A stretch of DNA of 64,000 bases from Peristeroidobacter soli (GTDB lineage Bacteria; Pseudomonadota; Gammaproteobacteria; Steroidobacterales; Steroidobacteraceae). The DNA lies in NCBI RefSeq assembly GCF_004138485.1, contig NZ_RYEV01000004.1, positions 804,803 to 868,802 of the forward strand, read 5' to 3'. The position numbers and the translations under genes are program-made. The notes below the pieces were generated by a model. The model worked only from the letters and a program-made list of their open reading frames with translations. It did not search any database and was not told the origin of the DNA. This document shows positions 1 through 9,147 of this stretch, one piece after another; position 1 is the stretch's first letter; each line of letters starts with the position of its first letter.

Positions 1-467
1 GTCTGATCGCGCGGCGGACCTGCGGTCTCGTTGAAGTGATACACCAGCGCCGTCTCGCCATCGTAAGTGGCGGGCGCGTTGCTGACGCCGGTGGCCTGTT
101 CGTTGCCGTAGTACAGCCAGATGTGTTGCGGCTTGCCGGGTTCGACCGTCGGCACGTCCACCCAGATGTAGGCGAGGCTCGCGACGCCGTCGAATGTTTC
201 GATGTGATAGTTCAGCGGCGTCTGATCGTCGGCCGCGACGAAGCGCAAGTCGGTGCCATCGCTGCGTGCATCGAGGAACGCGAAGTTGCCCTCGTGCAGA
301 CGCACCAGCAGGGGCACGCGCGTCAGCGACTCGCCCGGTGGCACGGTGAGCCGACCCGGATCGAGCGTGATCTGCGTGCGGAAGTTCCAGTCCTCGTTCC
401 ACCATGCCCAGCAGGCATGCGGCAGGCCCAACAGGCCGAGGAACAGGAGCACGATCGACTTCTTCAT
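1..467 (-). CDS. DUF2341-domain protein, partial (C-terminus beyond the window)
   Basis: The reading frame starts at ATG 467-465 and runs off the left edge. It begins with a signal peptide (MKKSIVLLFLGLLGLPHACWA) followed by WWNEDWNFR, the usual opening of the DUF2341 domain, and keeps the aromatic-rich pattern of that domain (IWLYYGN near residue 120). In many proteobacteria DUF2341 is fused at its C-terminus to a MotA/TolQ/ExbB proton channel; whether that is so here cannot be seen. It lies 35 bases downstream of a TpsB-type porin gene on the same strand, so the two are probably co-transcribed and may form an energised export or assembly apparatus. The function is inference; the domain identity is fairly secure. 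Confidence 0.75.
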   Translation of the reverse strand, partial: MKKSIVLLFLGLLGLPHACWAWWNEDWNFRTQITLDPGRLTVPPGESLTRVPLLVRLHEGNFAFLDARSDGTDLRFVAADDQTPLNYHIETFDGVASLAYIWVDVPTVEPGKPQHIWLYYGNEQATGVSNAPATYDGETALVYHFNETAGPPRDQ

Positions 468-502
468 CTAATATTTCTCAGGCTTGGGAATAGTCGTGGG
501 GA

Positions 503-2140
503 TCAGAACTCGGCCCAGATGCGGAACTGCGCGCGGTACTGGTCGTTGATGTCCAGATCCAGCTCTTCTTCGTCCTTGAGCGGCTTGGCCAGCAACAACA
601 TCGCGTTGTAGTTGTCGAACATGCGCAGCCGCGTGCCGAGTCCATAGCTCGCGATCTCGATGCGATCGGTCTGCACACCGTTCACGTCGGCGAGCGGGTT
701 TTCGATATAGACCTTGCCCCAGTCGCCGAACGCGAACACACGCCATTCATTGAAGGACGAGCCGAAGCGACCCGACAGCGACGGTGTTTCCAATTGCAGC
801 GACGCACGCATGCCCGAATCGCCGAGCACCTGCGATTCGGCATAACCGCGGACGCTGTCGAATCCGCCGACGCTGAAGCCTTCGTTGCTGATCAGCGGCT
901 CATCGGCGAGCTGCGCCGAGAACGACAGGATTCCCAGGAAATCCTTCGGCAGCTTCTGTGTACGAGTCACGTCCGCGCGCAGATACATGAAGTTCGCGCG
1001 CGCTTCGTCACGCTTGCGGGCAAACTCATCGTTGCTGGAAGCCAGACCGCGCGTGCCCCAGGTCAGGCCGGTGTGGAAGTCGGTCGAGCCCATCCCGTCC
1101 AGCGCCGACATCGAGTACTCGAGCGTCAGCGGGATGTAGTCGATGGGCGTGGCCGCCTTGTCGGCGCCGAGAATCAAATCTTCTTTGAAGTTCTTGTAGT
1201 CCAGACCCGCAAGGACCGAATGCGTGAACGAGTCGCCCGCTCCCGGCAGCGGCAGCACCGCACGCACGCCTACGATGTCGCCTTTACCCAGCACATCGAT
1301 GCCGCTCACGGCCGCGACGTCGCTGTCCGAATGCATGCCGTACACCACCAGGCTCGCCTTCGTGCCGGGCAATGGCGCGAGATACGAGGCCGAGACGAGG
1401 AAAGATTCCTTCAGCTCCTCAGGCGTCGCTTGCACTTGCAAGCTCAGGCTGTGATCCCGCTGCCACAGATTCGCGTAGCTCACCGACGCGACGGCGCGCA
1501 AACGGCTGGTCTGGGTGCTGTAACGATCGTTGACCTCGAAGCTGCCATGCATGGGCGCGTGGTCTTCGACTTCCAGATCGACGTCGACGGTGCCGGGCGT
1601 GGAGCCGGCTCGCAGCGTCGGCGTAATCGTGCGATCGCGTGCGTTGTTGATCGTCGCGATGTCTTTCGCGACCAGGTCATAGCGCGGCACCTTGCCTTCG
1701 GCCAGCGACGGCACGCGGTCGCGAATCAGATCGGGCGAATAATATTTGGAGCCGGTGACTCGCAGTCTGCCGACGCTCAACTCCACGACGTTGAAACGTA
1801 CGACGCCGGTACGCACGTCCTGCTCGGGAATTTCGACCGCGACGGTCTCGTAACCCAGCTTGCGATACTTCTGTTCGAGCGCGGTGCGCGCCTGCTGGAT
1901 CTCCACTACCGAGCGCTGCGGCCCGAGAAACGGCTGCACCGCTGTTTCGATATCGGCCGCGCTGAGCACGGTGTTGCCGTCGATCCGATACTCGAGGACA
2001 TCGACGCGACGCTCTTCAGGCGCCGACGCCGTTTCAGCCGATGCATCAGCCTCTTGCGCCGACACTTGAGCCGCCGCGCCCAGTTGCAGAGCGCCGATGA
2101 AGAGAGCCGCGCCCAAGGCGCGGTCGGAAACCAGTAGCAC
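503..2140 (-). CDS. ShlB/FhaC/HecB-family outer-membrane transporter (TpsB-like)
   Basis: 545 residues with a signal peptide. A POTRA-type region (roughly residues 45-130, beginning VDVLEYRIDGNTVLS) is followed by a second POTRA-like segment and a C-terminal beta-barrel ending in a terminal phenylalanine (IWAEF), all typical of two-partner secretion porins of 540-580 residues. These Omp85-superfamily proteins export large beta-helical partners across the outer membrane. No TpsA partner is visible in the window; the downstream neighbour is a DUF2341 protein. The start is GTG at 2140, supported by a GGGAGGGG ribosome site about nine bases upstream. An AT-rich stretch near 2183-2196 could hold its -10 element. 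Confidence 0.85.
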   Translation of the reverse strand: MLLVSDRALGAALFIGALQLGAAAQVSAQEADASAETASAPEERRVDVLEYRIDGNTVLSAADIETAVQPFLGPQRSVVEIQQARTALEQKYRKLGYETVAVEIPEQDVRTGVVRFNVVELSVGRLRVTGSKYYSPDLIRDRVPSLAEGKVPRYDLVAKDIATINNARDRTITPTLRAGSTPGTVDVDLEVEDHAPMHGSFEVNDRYSTQTSRLRAVASVSYANLWQRDHSLSLQVQATPEELKESFLVSASYLAPLPGTKASLVVYGMHSDSDVAAVSGIDVLGKGDIVGVRAVLPLPGAGDSFTHSVLAGLDYKNFKEDLILGADKAATPIDYIPLTLEYSMSALDGMGSTDFHTGLTWGTRGLASSNDEFARKRDEARANFMYLRADVTRTQKLPKDFLGILSFSAQLADEPLISNEGFSVGGFDSVRGYAESQVLGDSGMRASLQLETPSLSGRFGSSFNEWRVFAFGDWGKVYIENPLADVNGVQTDRIEIASYGLGTRLRMFDNYNAMLLLAKPLKDEEELDLDINDQYRAQFRIWAEF

Positions 2141-2540
2141 GTCGAAGCCCCTCCCAAATCCCGCGATTGGCTGGCGTACCCGGTTTATTAATAAGAGTGG
2201 CGCCCGCCGACGGCCTGCGGGCGTCTTGCACCCGTCAGTCCTGACAAATACCTTACAGATACCGTCAGGGCGCGATTCTTTCAGCTCATTGTTACTGGAT
2301 TCTTACAAATTCCTGACGACTAGTCAGATTCGGAAAAGGGGCCGGGCCGCGCCGGGAGCGAGCTGGGTTATAGCCGAGTCACATTCCCGCGCATGCTGCT
2401 CTGATCGCAGCCCGGTATGAGCAGTGACTCAAACGTTACCGTCGCCTGACTGAATAGATACCGGCGACCTCCTACGATGTTTACATCGACAGCAGCCACA
2501 GACGCGCTGCTGCGCTGGCCATCATCGAAGGAATAGAACA
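2141..2540. promoter_or_regulatory. Divergent promoter region with repeated GTCAG/CTGAC half-sites
   Basis: This 400-base gap separates the TpsB-like gene (left) from a TonB receptor gene (right) and holds no convincing gene. It carries a cluster of GTCAG/CTGAC half-sites: GTCAG-TC-CTGAC at 2234-2245, GTCAGG at 2264-2269 and CTGAC-N5-GTCAG at 2313-2327. They may form an operator, but no regulator in the window is an obvious partner. A GC-rich inverted repeat (GCCCGC...GCGGGC) also occurs near 2203-2223. Confidence 0.4.
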
Positions 2541-4925
2541 ATGCGCAGACTATCGTTACTCGCCCTGATCGTTGCGGGAGGCGCGAGCACCGCACACGCG
2601 GACGCGAATCCCGACACGAATGTCTCCGCCGATTCGCAGATCGAGAGCGTCACCGTGACCGCACGCCGTCGCGAAGAAGCCGTTCAAGATGTGCCGCTGG
2701 CGGTCTCCGTGCTGAACGCCGATAAGATCGAATCCACCGGCACCATCAACGTCGGACGGCTCTCGCAGCTGCAGCCTTCGGTGCAGTTCTATTCCAGCAA
2801 CCCGCGCAATTCCAGCGTGAACATTCGCGGCCTCGGCACGCCGTTCGGTTTGACCAACGACGGCATCGAGCCGGGCGTCGGCATCTACATCGATCAGGTC
2901 TATTACAACCGCAACGCCACCGCGACTTTCGACTTCCTCGACGTCGAACAAGTCGAAATCCTGCGCGGCCCGCAAGGCACGCTGTACGGTAAGAACACGA
3001 CCGCCGGTGCTGTAAACATCACCACGCGCAAGCCGACCTTTACTCCCGAAGCCCGCATCGAGCTGACTCGCGGCAACTACGATTACACACAGAGCAAGGC
3101 GTCGGTGTCCGGTCCGCTGATCGGCGACAAGCTCGCGGGTCGACTGAGCACGTCGTACACCTCGCGCGAGGGCACGATCTATAACGTCACTACCGGTCAA
3201 CACATCAACGAGCTGGACAACCTGGGCGTGAAAGGCCAGTTGCTGTGGCAGGCGAGCAATGGCTTCAAGGTGACCTTCTCGGCCGACTACACCGAGCAGG
3301 ATCCGCTCGGCTATGGCCAGGTGTGGGCGAAGACCGGCTCGACGCAGCGGGCGCCCGCTCGTCAGTACGCCGCGCTCGCCGCCGCGTCCAACAACTATCA
3401 GCCGCCCAGCTTCAATCCGTTCGATCGGCTCACCGACCTGGACTCCGAGCTCAGCGCCACTCAGCAGTTTGGCGGCGCGTCGGTGCTGGCCGAATGGAAG
3501 ATCGGTCCGGGCCTGCTCACCTCCGTGACCGCGTACCGCAAGTGGGATTGGGGCCCGTCGAACGATCGCGATTTCGTCGGCTTGCCGATCACCACCATTT
3601 CCGAGAACCCGTCCAAGCAACGCCAATACTCGCAGGAGCTGCGCTATTCGGTGGCCGGCGAAAAGATCGACTACGTCGCCGGTGTGTACGGCTTCTATCA
3701 AACGGTCGATACCAACGGCGTGCAGGAGCAAGGCCCGCTCGCGAGCCGCTGGCTGCTGAGCGGTGCGAACGCCAACAATCCTGACATTCTGAACGGCCTG
3801 CGCTCGGAGAACGACATCGGCCTGAAGAACACCAGCGTCGCGGCCTTCGGCCAGCTCACCTGGCACATCACCGACGATCTGCGTCTGCAGCCGGGCCTGC
3901 GCGTCAACTACGACAAGAAGGAAGGCAAATACATCGCGACGGTGACGAACGGGACCAACACCGCGCTCACCGCCGCGCAGCTCGGCGTGCTCGCGCCGCA
4001 GAGCTACCGGCCCGTGTTCGACGACACCAACGTGTCGGGCGACTTCACCGTGTCCTATGACGTGAGCGACGATGTGCTCGCGTATGTGACTTACGCGCGC
4101 TCGTTCAAGTCGGGTGGCATCAACCTGTCTGGCTTGCCGCTGGATGCGAACAATCAACCGATCACGGCGGTGGAAACCGTCGAGCCGGAAAGCACCAATC
4201 ATTACGAGGCCGGTCTCAAGACGCAGCTGTTCTCGCGCAGCGTGACGCTGAATCTGTCCGCGTTCTGGACCGACATCAGCGATTATCAGGCGACGGTCAC
4301 CAACAGCCAGGCCAACGTGATTCGCGGCTATCTCGCGAACGCCGACAAGGTTCGCGTGCGTGGCGTGGAGCTGGAGTTGAATACGCGCCCCATCGACAGC
4401 TTGCTGCTGTACGCAAACGGCTCGTACACGGATCATGAGTATGTGAAGTTCCCGGACGCGCCGTGCCCGCCGGAACTGTCGGGCGGCCAGGCGGCCTCCG
4501 CTGCGAATCCACCGAGTGCGCCCGGCACGCCGAATGGATTCAGCCCGGCTTCGTGCGATATCTCGGGTCAGTGGCTGCCGGGCATTTCGAAGGTCGCGCT
4601 GTCGTATGGATTGGAATATGAGCTGCCCATCTCCGCGCTCGGCGAGGATGGCGGCGTGTACTTCGCCTACGACGGCAGCTATCGCTCGAGGTTCTCGTCG
4701 AATCCGTCGCGCTCCATCTACACCGACATCGGCGGCTATGGGCAGTCGAACTTCCGCGCCGGCGCCCGCTTCGGCACTGGCTGGAACGTGTATGGCTGGG
4801 TGCGTAACGCGTTCGCCAAGGACTACCCCGAGTTCTATTCCACGCAGTCGGGCAGCACCGGCCTGGTCGTCGCGCAGCTGGGTGATCCGCGCACCTACGG
4901 TTTGACGGTCAACAAGCAGTTCTGA
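2541..4925 (+). CDS. TonB-dependent receptor
   Basis: 794 residues: a signal peptide ending near AHA, a TonB-box-like segment (IESVTVTARRREE, about residues 33-46), a plug domain (QDVPLAVSVLNADKI... with the EILRGPQGTLYGKNTTAG signature near 140-155), then a 22-strand-type barrel ending in F. The plug signature and length match the large family of receptors that import polymers, xenobiotics or metal chelates by TonB energy. The start ATG has AAGGA upstream. The gene stands alone: a terminator follows at once, and the next gene is convergent. The substrate cannot be read from the sequence. Confidence 0.9.
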   Translation: MRRLSLLALIVAGGASTAHADANPDTNVSADSQIESVTVTARRREEAVQDVPLAVSVLNADKIESTGTINVGRLSQLQPSVQFYSSNPRNSSVNIRGLGTPFGLTNDGIEPGVGIYIDQVYYNRNATATFDFLDVEQVEILRGPQGTLYGKNTTAGAVNITTRKPTFTPEARIELTRGNYDYTQSKASVSGPLIGDKLAGRLSTSYTSREGTIYNVTTGQHINELDNLGVKGQLLWQASNGFKVTFSADYTEQDPLGYGQVWAKTGSTQRAPARQYAALAAASNNYQPPSFNPFDRLTDLDSELSATQQFGGASVLAEWKIGPGLLTSVTAYRKWDWGPSNDRDFVGLPITTISENPSKQRQYSQELRYSVAGEKIDYVAGVYGFYQTVDTNGVQEQGPLASRWLLSGANANNPDILNGLRSENDIGLKNTSVAAFGQLTWHITDDLRLQPGLRVNYDKKEGKYIATVTNGTNTALTAAQLGVLAPQSYRPVFDDTNVSGDFTVSYDVSDDVLAYVTYARSFKSGGINLSGLPLDANNQPITAVETVEPESTNHYEAGLKTQLFSRSVTLNLSAFWTDISDYQATVTNSQANVIRGYLANADKVRVRGVELELNTRPIDSLLLYANGSYTDHEYVKFPDAPCPPELSGGQAASAANPPSAPGTPNGFSPASCDISGQWLPGISKVALSYGLEYELPISALGEDGGVYFAYDGSYRSRFSSNPSRSIYTDIGGYGQSNFRAGARFGTGWNVYGWVRNAFAKDYPEFYSTQSGSTGLVVAQLGDPRTYGLTVNKQF

Positions 4926-4931
4926 TCGAGA

Positions 4932-4963
4932 GGCGCACGGCAATCCCGCCGTGCGCCTTTTTT
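4932..4963 (+). terminator. Rho-independent terminator of the TonB receptor gene
   Basis: A perfect 10-bp stem (GGCGCACGGC at 4932-4941 and GCCGTGCGCC at 4948-4957) with a six-base loop is followed by six T residues (4958-4963). It begins six bases after the stop codon. The T-run is on the + side only, so it mainly stops rightward transcription. Confidence 0.93.
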
Positions 4964-4964
4964 C

Positions 4965-5354
4965 TCAGGGCTTGTAGATCTGATGACAAGCCTTGCAGTT
5001 CCTGGCCGTGTCGCGGGCCGCGGTAATCGCAGCCTCCTGGTTCTTGCTGTCCAACGCGGCGAGCACGCGCGCGATCGTCACCTGTCCTTCAGCGGCAATC
5101 TTCACCGCATCTTCGACATTGCCCTTGGCGACGAAATAGTCGTGCACGTACTGCAGCCCGCCTCGTAACACTTCGGCACTGGAGCGCGCCGAATCGAAGT
5201 TACCGACCACCAGCACGGGCTCCAGATCCTTGAGCGCGTGCTCCATGTCCTGCATCAGATACCAATCGATGTCGCTGGTATCGATCTCGGCCAGCGCCAT
5301 CCGACCGGGCATGAGCGCGCACAGCGCCATGCCCGCAATTGCAGCGAGTCGCAT
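4965..5354 (-). CDS. Exported cytochrome c'-like protein
   Basis: 129 residues with a signal peptide (cleavage near ALA-EI). The only haem-attachment motif, C-K-A-C-H, is at residues 120-124, five residues from the C-terminus. This C-terminal placement after a helical bundle is the arrangement of cytochrome c' and cytochrome b562-like proteins, which bind gases or shuttle single electrons in the periplasm. The gene is the last of a four-gene operon, 14 bases after the DUF1501 gene, and so is likely an electron carrier for the DUF1549/DUF1553 haem protein encoded two genes upstream (inference). Confidence 0.8.
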   Translation of the reverse strand: MRLAAIAGMALCALMPGRMALAEIDTSDIDWYLMQDMEHALKDLEPVLVVGNFDSARSSAEVLRGGLQYVHDYFVAKGNVEDAVKIAAEGQVTIARVLAALDSKNQEAAITAARDTARNCKACHQIYKP

Positions 5355-5368
5355 CCGATCGGCCCGCC

Positions 5369-6811
5369 CTATGCCAATAGATCCTTGACCACCGAGCCGT
5401 ACACCACCGTCGGGCGTTCGGCGCGGCCGTTGTGCAGGAAGATGGTTCTGAGATGGTCGAGGCCCAGCAGTTGCAGAACCGTTGCATGCAGATCGTAGGT
5501 ATCGACCTTGACGTCACTCACGGCTTTCAAACCGATCTCGTCGGTCGCGCCCACGGTCGTGCCCGCCTTCACACCCGCTCCAGCGATCCACTGCGTGTAA
5601 CCCCACGGATTGTGATCGCGGCCATCGCCGGACTCACCCCACGAGGTGCGGCCGAACTCCGACGCCCACACCACGACCGTCGACTCCAACAGCCCGCGCG
5701 ATTTGAGATCGGCGAGCAGGCCTGCCACCGGCTTGTCCACCATCCGCGCCATCGCACTGTGATTCTTTTCGATCTCGTTGTGCGCATCCCAATCCTTCAC
5801 GCCACCGGACTCGCCCGAGACCACTTGGATGAACCGCACGCCCCGCTCCACGAGCCGGCGGGCGCGCAGCAGATTGGTGCCGTACGCAGCCGAAGCGGCA
5901 TCGTTCAAACCATAGAGTTCCCTGGTCGCTGCCGATTCGCTCTTGAGATTGACGGAGTCGGCGGCCGCCTTCTGCATGCGAAACGCCAGCTCATTGGCTT
6001 CGATACGCGCACGCAGCTCGGTGTCGTGCGGGTAGCGATCCGCACGATGCTCATTCAGGCGCTTGAGCAGATCCAGACTGTTGCGCTGCTGCTCGATGCT
6101 GGTCAGCTTGGGACGATCCAGGAACAGGATGGGAGAATCGCCCTGTTGAAACGGCGTGCCTTGATACACCGCCGGCAGGAAGCCGGAGGCGAAGTTCACC
6201 GCCGATCCTCCTTCCAGACCGCGCCCGCCGTTCGACAACACGACGTAGCCCGGCAGGTCCGGGTTCTGCGTTCCCAGCGCATACTGCACCCACGCACCCA
6301 GCGACGGGCGCCCCGGATTCAGCTCGCCGGTATTGAGCTTGAGAATGGAGATGTTGTGAGTGGCGCCGATCGTGACACTGGATTTGATGAAAGCCAGATC
6401 GTCGGCTTGCCGCGCCAGATTCGGTAACAGATCCGAAAACCAGGCACCGCTCTCGCCATGTTGTCTCCAGCTGCGCTTGGTCGCGATCAGCTTGCCGACA
6501 CCACCGGTGGTACTGGTGCGAATGCCGGAAAGAAACGACTGCGGCACCGGCTGACCGGCCAGCTTGACCAGCTCCGGTTTGTAGTCGAACAGATCGACGG
6601 TGCTCGGCGCACCGGCCATGTGCAGCCAGATCACCGACTTTGCCTTGGCCGCAAAATGCGGTGCCTTCGGCGCCAGCGGATTCAGCGCCGGCGCTCCCTC
6701 CACCGCGTCGGCGAACGCTCGAGGCCCCAGCATTCCGCCGAGCGCGACGGCACCCAGTCCCTGGGAGGCGTGCGCGAGGAACTCCCTGCGCGACTTGCTC
6801 TTGATACTCAT
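5369..6811 (-). CDS. DUF1501-family protein, Tat-exported
   Basis: 480 residues from ATG 6811, chosen because GGAG lies about 11 bases upstream; a longer TTG start at 6844 overlaps the preceding gene. The N-terminus (SKSRREFLAHASQGLGAVALGG) carries a twin-arginine motif. The body matches DUF1501, a relative of sulfatases and alkaline phosphatases: an N-terminal WLHMAGAPSTVDLFDYKP segment, a central GLEGGSAVNFASGFLP region and a C-terminal EFGRTSWGESGDGRDHNPWG metal-site-like segment. In Planctomycetes, DUF1501 genes are habitually paired with DUF1549/DUF1553 genes, as here. The reaction is not established; a periplasmic hydrolase or oxidoreductase partner is likely. Confidence 0.88.
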   Translation of the reverse strand: MSIKSKSRREFLAHASQGLGAVALGGMLGPRAFADAVEGAPALNPLAPKAPHFAAKAKSVIWLHMAGAPSTVDLFDYKPELVKLAGQPVPQSFLSGIRTSTTGGVGKLIATKRSWRQHGESGAWFSDLLPNLARQADDLAFIKSSVTIGATHNISILKLNTGELNPGRPSLGAWVQYALGTQNPDLPGYVVLSNGGRGLEGGSAVNFASGFLPAVYQGTPFQQGDSPILFLDRPKLTSIEQQRNSLDLLKRLNEHRADRYPHDTELRARIEANELAFRMQKAAADSVNLKSESAATRELYGLNDAASAAYGTNLLRARRLVERGVRFIQVVSGESGGVKDWDAHNEIEKNHSAMARMVDKPVAGLLADLKSRGLLESTVVVWASEFGRTSWGESGDGRDHNPWGYTQWIAGAGVKAGTTVGATDEIGLKAVSDVKVDTYDLHATVLQLLGLDHLRTIFLHNGRAERPTVVYGSVVKDLLA

Positions 6812-6840
6812 ACTCGACAGTTCTCCGCTTGCAAAGGGTT

Positions 6841-9135
6841 TCAATAGCGATAGACAAATTCGTTGGCGGCGACCAGCGAGTGCGTCAGGTCGACGAACGC
6901 CGCGAGTCGGACCGGATCGCTCGATGCTGTCGGCGCACGCTTCAGCCCGACGGGCAAGGCCACGGCGAACTGACCGGTCGGCAGCTGGGCACGAATGGCC
7001 GCTTCCTGCTGATTCAGAAACTGCGCGAGCACCTGGCTCTCGAACTTGTCCGGCGACCGCGCATACAGAATCCGATACAACCGCTCGAACTGCTCCGCCT
7101 GCTTCGAGCCCGCCTCGCTCAGCACTCGGCCCGCCAGTGCTCGCGACCAGTCGAACACCGCGTCGCTGTTGATGAGCACCAGCGATTGCAGCGGGGTCGT
7201 CGTCGTCTCGCGCTTGCTGTGGACGACATCGGCCGACGCCATATCGAACGTATTGAGCAACGGGTACGGCTGGCTGCGCTTGGTGAAGATATAAACGCTG
7301 CGCCGGTTGTAATCCGCTTCGTCCACCGAGGCACGCCAGTCATAGCGTCCCTGTCGGTTGTCGGTCACCGCGGTGGTGGGAATGGGCGGGAAAACGCTCG
7401 GGCCGCCGCGCGTCTCGTTGAGTTTTCCGGAAGCAACCAACAGCGAATCGCGGATCTGCTCCGCATCCAGGCGGATGCGCGGAAACGCACCGAGCAGCTT
7501 GTTGTCTGGATCGGCGGCCTGCAGATCCTCTCGATAGGCGGACGACTGCCGATACACGCTGGACAGCAGGATCTGCCGATGCAGCTTCTTGGTGCTCCAG
7601 CCCTCGGCGACGAATCGATTCGCCAGGTATTCGAGCAGCTCAGGATGCGTCGGCTCCTCACCGGCGCGTCCGAAGTCGCTGACCGTATTCACGATGCCCC
7701 GACCGAAGTACTGCGCCCAGATGCGATTGACATACACGCGCACGGTCAGCGGACTGCTGGAGGCATCGGCAATGAACCCTGCGAGCGCCGTACGACGGCC
7801 CGACGAGGTCTGGGTCGGTGCAATCGTCAATTCTTTCTTGCTGACATTGAGGATCGCGGGAATGCCCGGTTGCACCTCATCACGCGGCTGATCGAGCGAG
7901 CCCGTGAATAACAGATGAGTCGCGGGTGCCTCGGGATGACCGAGTTCGGTGATCGCCGAGATCGTGTTCGACGTGCCGCGCTTCGGCCGCAGATGATCGA
8001 ACTTCTTCAATTGATCGTTGAGTGCTTTGTAACGCGCCAGGCGCTCCTTGTCGGCCGGATCCTGGGAATCCTCCAGGTAGTCGGCCAGATTGCCTTCGCT
8101 GCGATAAATGTTGTTGCGGTTGTTGACCCAGCGATCCTCGGGCGTCCACTGCTCCTGCGGCTTGCTCAGCGAAGCACGTGTGTTATCGAGGAAGCGCGAG
8201 ATGTAATGCGCCTCGGCCTTCGCACGCACCTCATCGAGCACAGCCTTACGCTGTGCGCGAATGTCCTTGGTCTGTTCCTGCCAGAGCGCCTGCTGCTTGT
8301 CGTACTCCAGCTCGTACGTGCCCTTCGTCGCCGGGATGTCGTCGCGCGCACTGGTGTTCGCGAAGAACGCCTGCAGCTGGAAATATTCCTTCTGCGAAAT
8401 CCGGTCGACCTTGTGATTGTGGCACCGGGCGCAGCCCACGGTCTGCGCAAGGAACACCGTGCCGACGGTATCGGTCATGTCGGTGGTGTTGTCGTACTTC
8501 TTGAGATACAGATCGCGGGAATTGCTGTCGTCCGGGTAGTAACGCAGGAAGCCGGTGGCGATCAGCGCCTGCTGGTCTTCGGGCCACAACTCGTCGCCGG
8601 CAATCTGCTCGCGAATGAACCGGTCATAGGGTTTGTCGTCGTTGAAGGCGGCAATCACATAGTCGCGATACCGCCAGGCATTGGGCCGATCTTCGTCGTT
8701 GGTGTAGCCGACGCTGTCGGCGTAGCGCGCGAGATCGAGCCAGCGACGTCCCTGGCGCTCGCCGTAGCGTGGTGAGGCGAGCAATCCATCCACCAACTTC
8801 TCATACGCCCGCGAGGAGCGGTCGTTGACGAACGCATCCACCTCCTCGGGCGTCGGGATCACGCCCCAGACATCGAGCGTGGCGCGACGAATGAACGCTG
8901 CGCGATCGGCGTCCCCGGACGGTTGCAGCTGCTTCTCCTCGAGTTTTGCCAGCACGAACGCATCGATCGGCGTGCGTACCCAGTCTCGATGTTTCACATT
9001 GGGAACGACCTCCGAGGCGAGCGGCTGATACGCCCACCACGCACGCGCCTGCGGTTGATCCGCCGCAAATACGACCGTGACCGCCGCGATACTCAGCGAC
9101 AGCGCGCCACGCACGAGATTCTTCAACAGGGACAT
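6841..9135 (-). CDS. DUF1549/DUF1553 (PSCyt2/PSD1) haem protein
   Basis: 764 residues with a signal peptide (cleaved near VFA-AD). An N-terminal DUF1549/PSCyt2 region (about residues 50-260: TPIDAFVLAKLEE, SPRYGERQGRRWLDLARYADS) contains a haem-type motif CARCHNHKVD. A C-terminal DUF1553 region (about 440-720) includes RVYVNRIWAQYFGRGIV and the HRQILLSSVYRQSS stretch. The extra N-terminal PSCyt1 cytochrome domain of many planctomycete relatives is absent. It sits 12 bases after a TonB receptor and 29 bases before the DUF1501 gene, so the receptor, this protein, DUF1501 and the c'-type cytochrome form one operon. The family is secure; the substrate is unknown. Confidence 0.9.
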   Translation of the reverse strand: MSLLKNLVRGALSLSIAAVTVVFAADQPQARAWWAYQPLASEVVPNVKHRDWVRTPIDAFVLAKLEEKQLQPSGDADRAAFIRRATLDVWGVIPTPEEVDAFVNDRSSRAYEKLVDGLLASPRYGERQGRRWLDLARYADSVGYTNDEDRPNAWRYRDYVIAAFNDDKPYDRFIREQIAGDELWPEDQQALIATGFLRYYPDDSNSRDLYLKKYDNTTDMTDTVGTVFLAQTVGCARCHNHKVDRISQKEYFQLQAFFANTSARDDIPATKGTYELEYDKQQALWQEQTKDIRAQRKAVLDEVRAKAEAHYISRFLDNTRASLSKPQEQWTPEDRWVNNRNNIYRSEGNLADYLEDSQDPADKERLARYKALNDQLKKFDHLRPKRGTSNTISAITELGHPEAPATHLLFTGSLDQPRDEVQPGIPAILNVSKKELTIAPTQTSSGRRTALAGFIADASSSPLTVRVYVNRIWAQYFGRGIVNTVSDFGRAGEEPTHPELLEYLANRFVAEGWSTKKLHRQILLSSVYRQSSAYREDLQAADPDNKLLGAFPRIRLDAEQIRDSLLVASGKLNETRGGPSVFPPIPTTAVTDNRQGRYDWRASVDEADYNRRSVYIFTKRSQPYPLLNTFDMASADVVHSKRETTTTPLQSLVLINSDAVFDWSRALAGRVLSEAGSKQAEQFERLYRILYARSPDKFESQVLAQFLNQQEAAIRAQLPTGQFAVALPVGLKRAPTASSDPVRLAAFVDLTHSLVAANEFVYRY

Positions 9136-9147
9136 GTCATGAGCTCC

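Noticed and set aside
2203-2223. GC-rich inverted repeat GCCCGC...GCGGGC as a terminator.
   Set aside because: No T-run, and it lies in a divergent promoter region where no transcript is expected to end.
2556-4943. A 795-codon open frame antisense to the TonB receptor gene, and similar long antisense frames elsewhere (794-2137, 9970-11868, 24580-25920).
   Set aside because: They mirror genuine genes with recognisable domains, give Arg/His/Gln-rich proteins with no family resemblance, and are expected from high GC at third codon positions.
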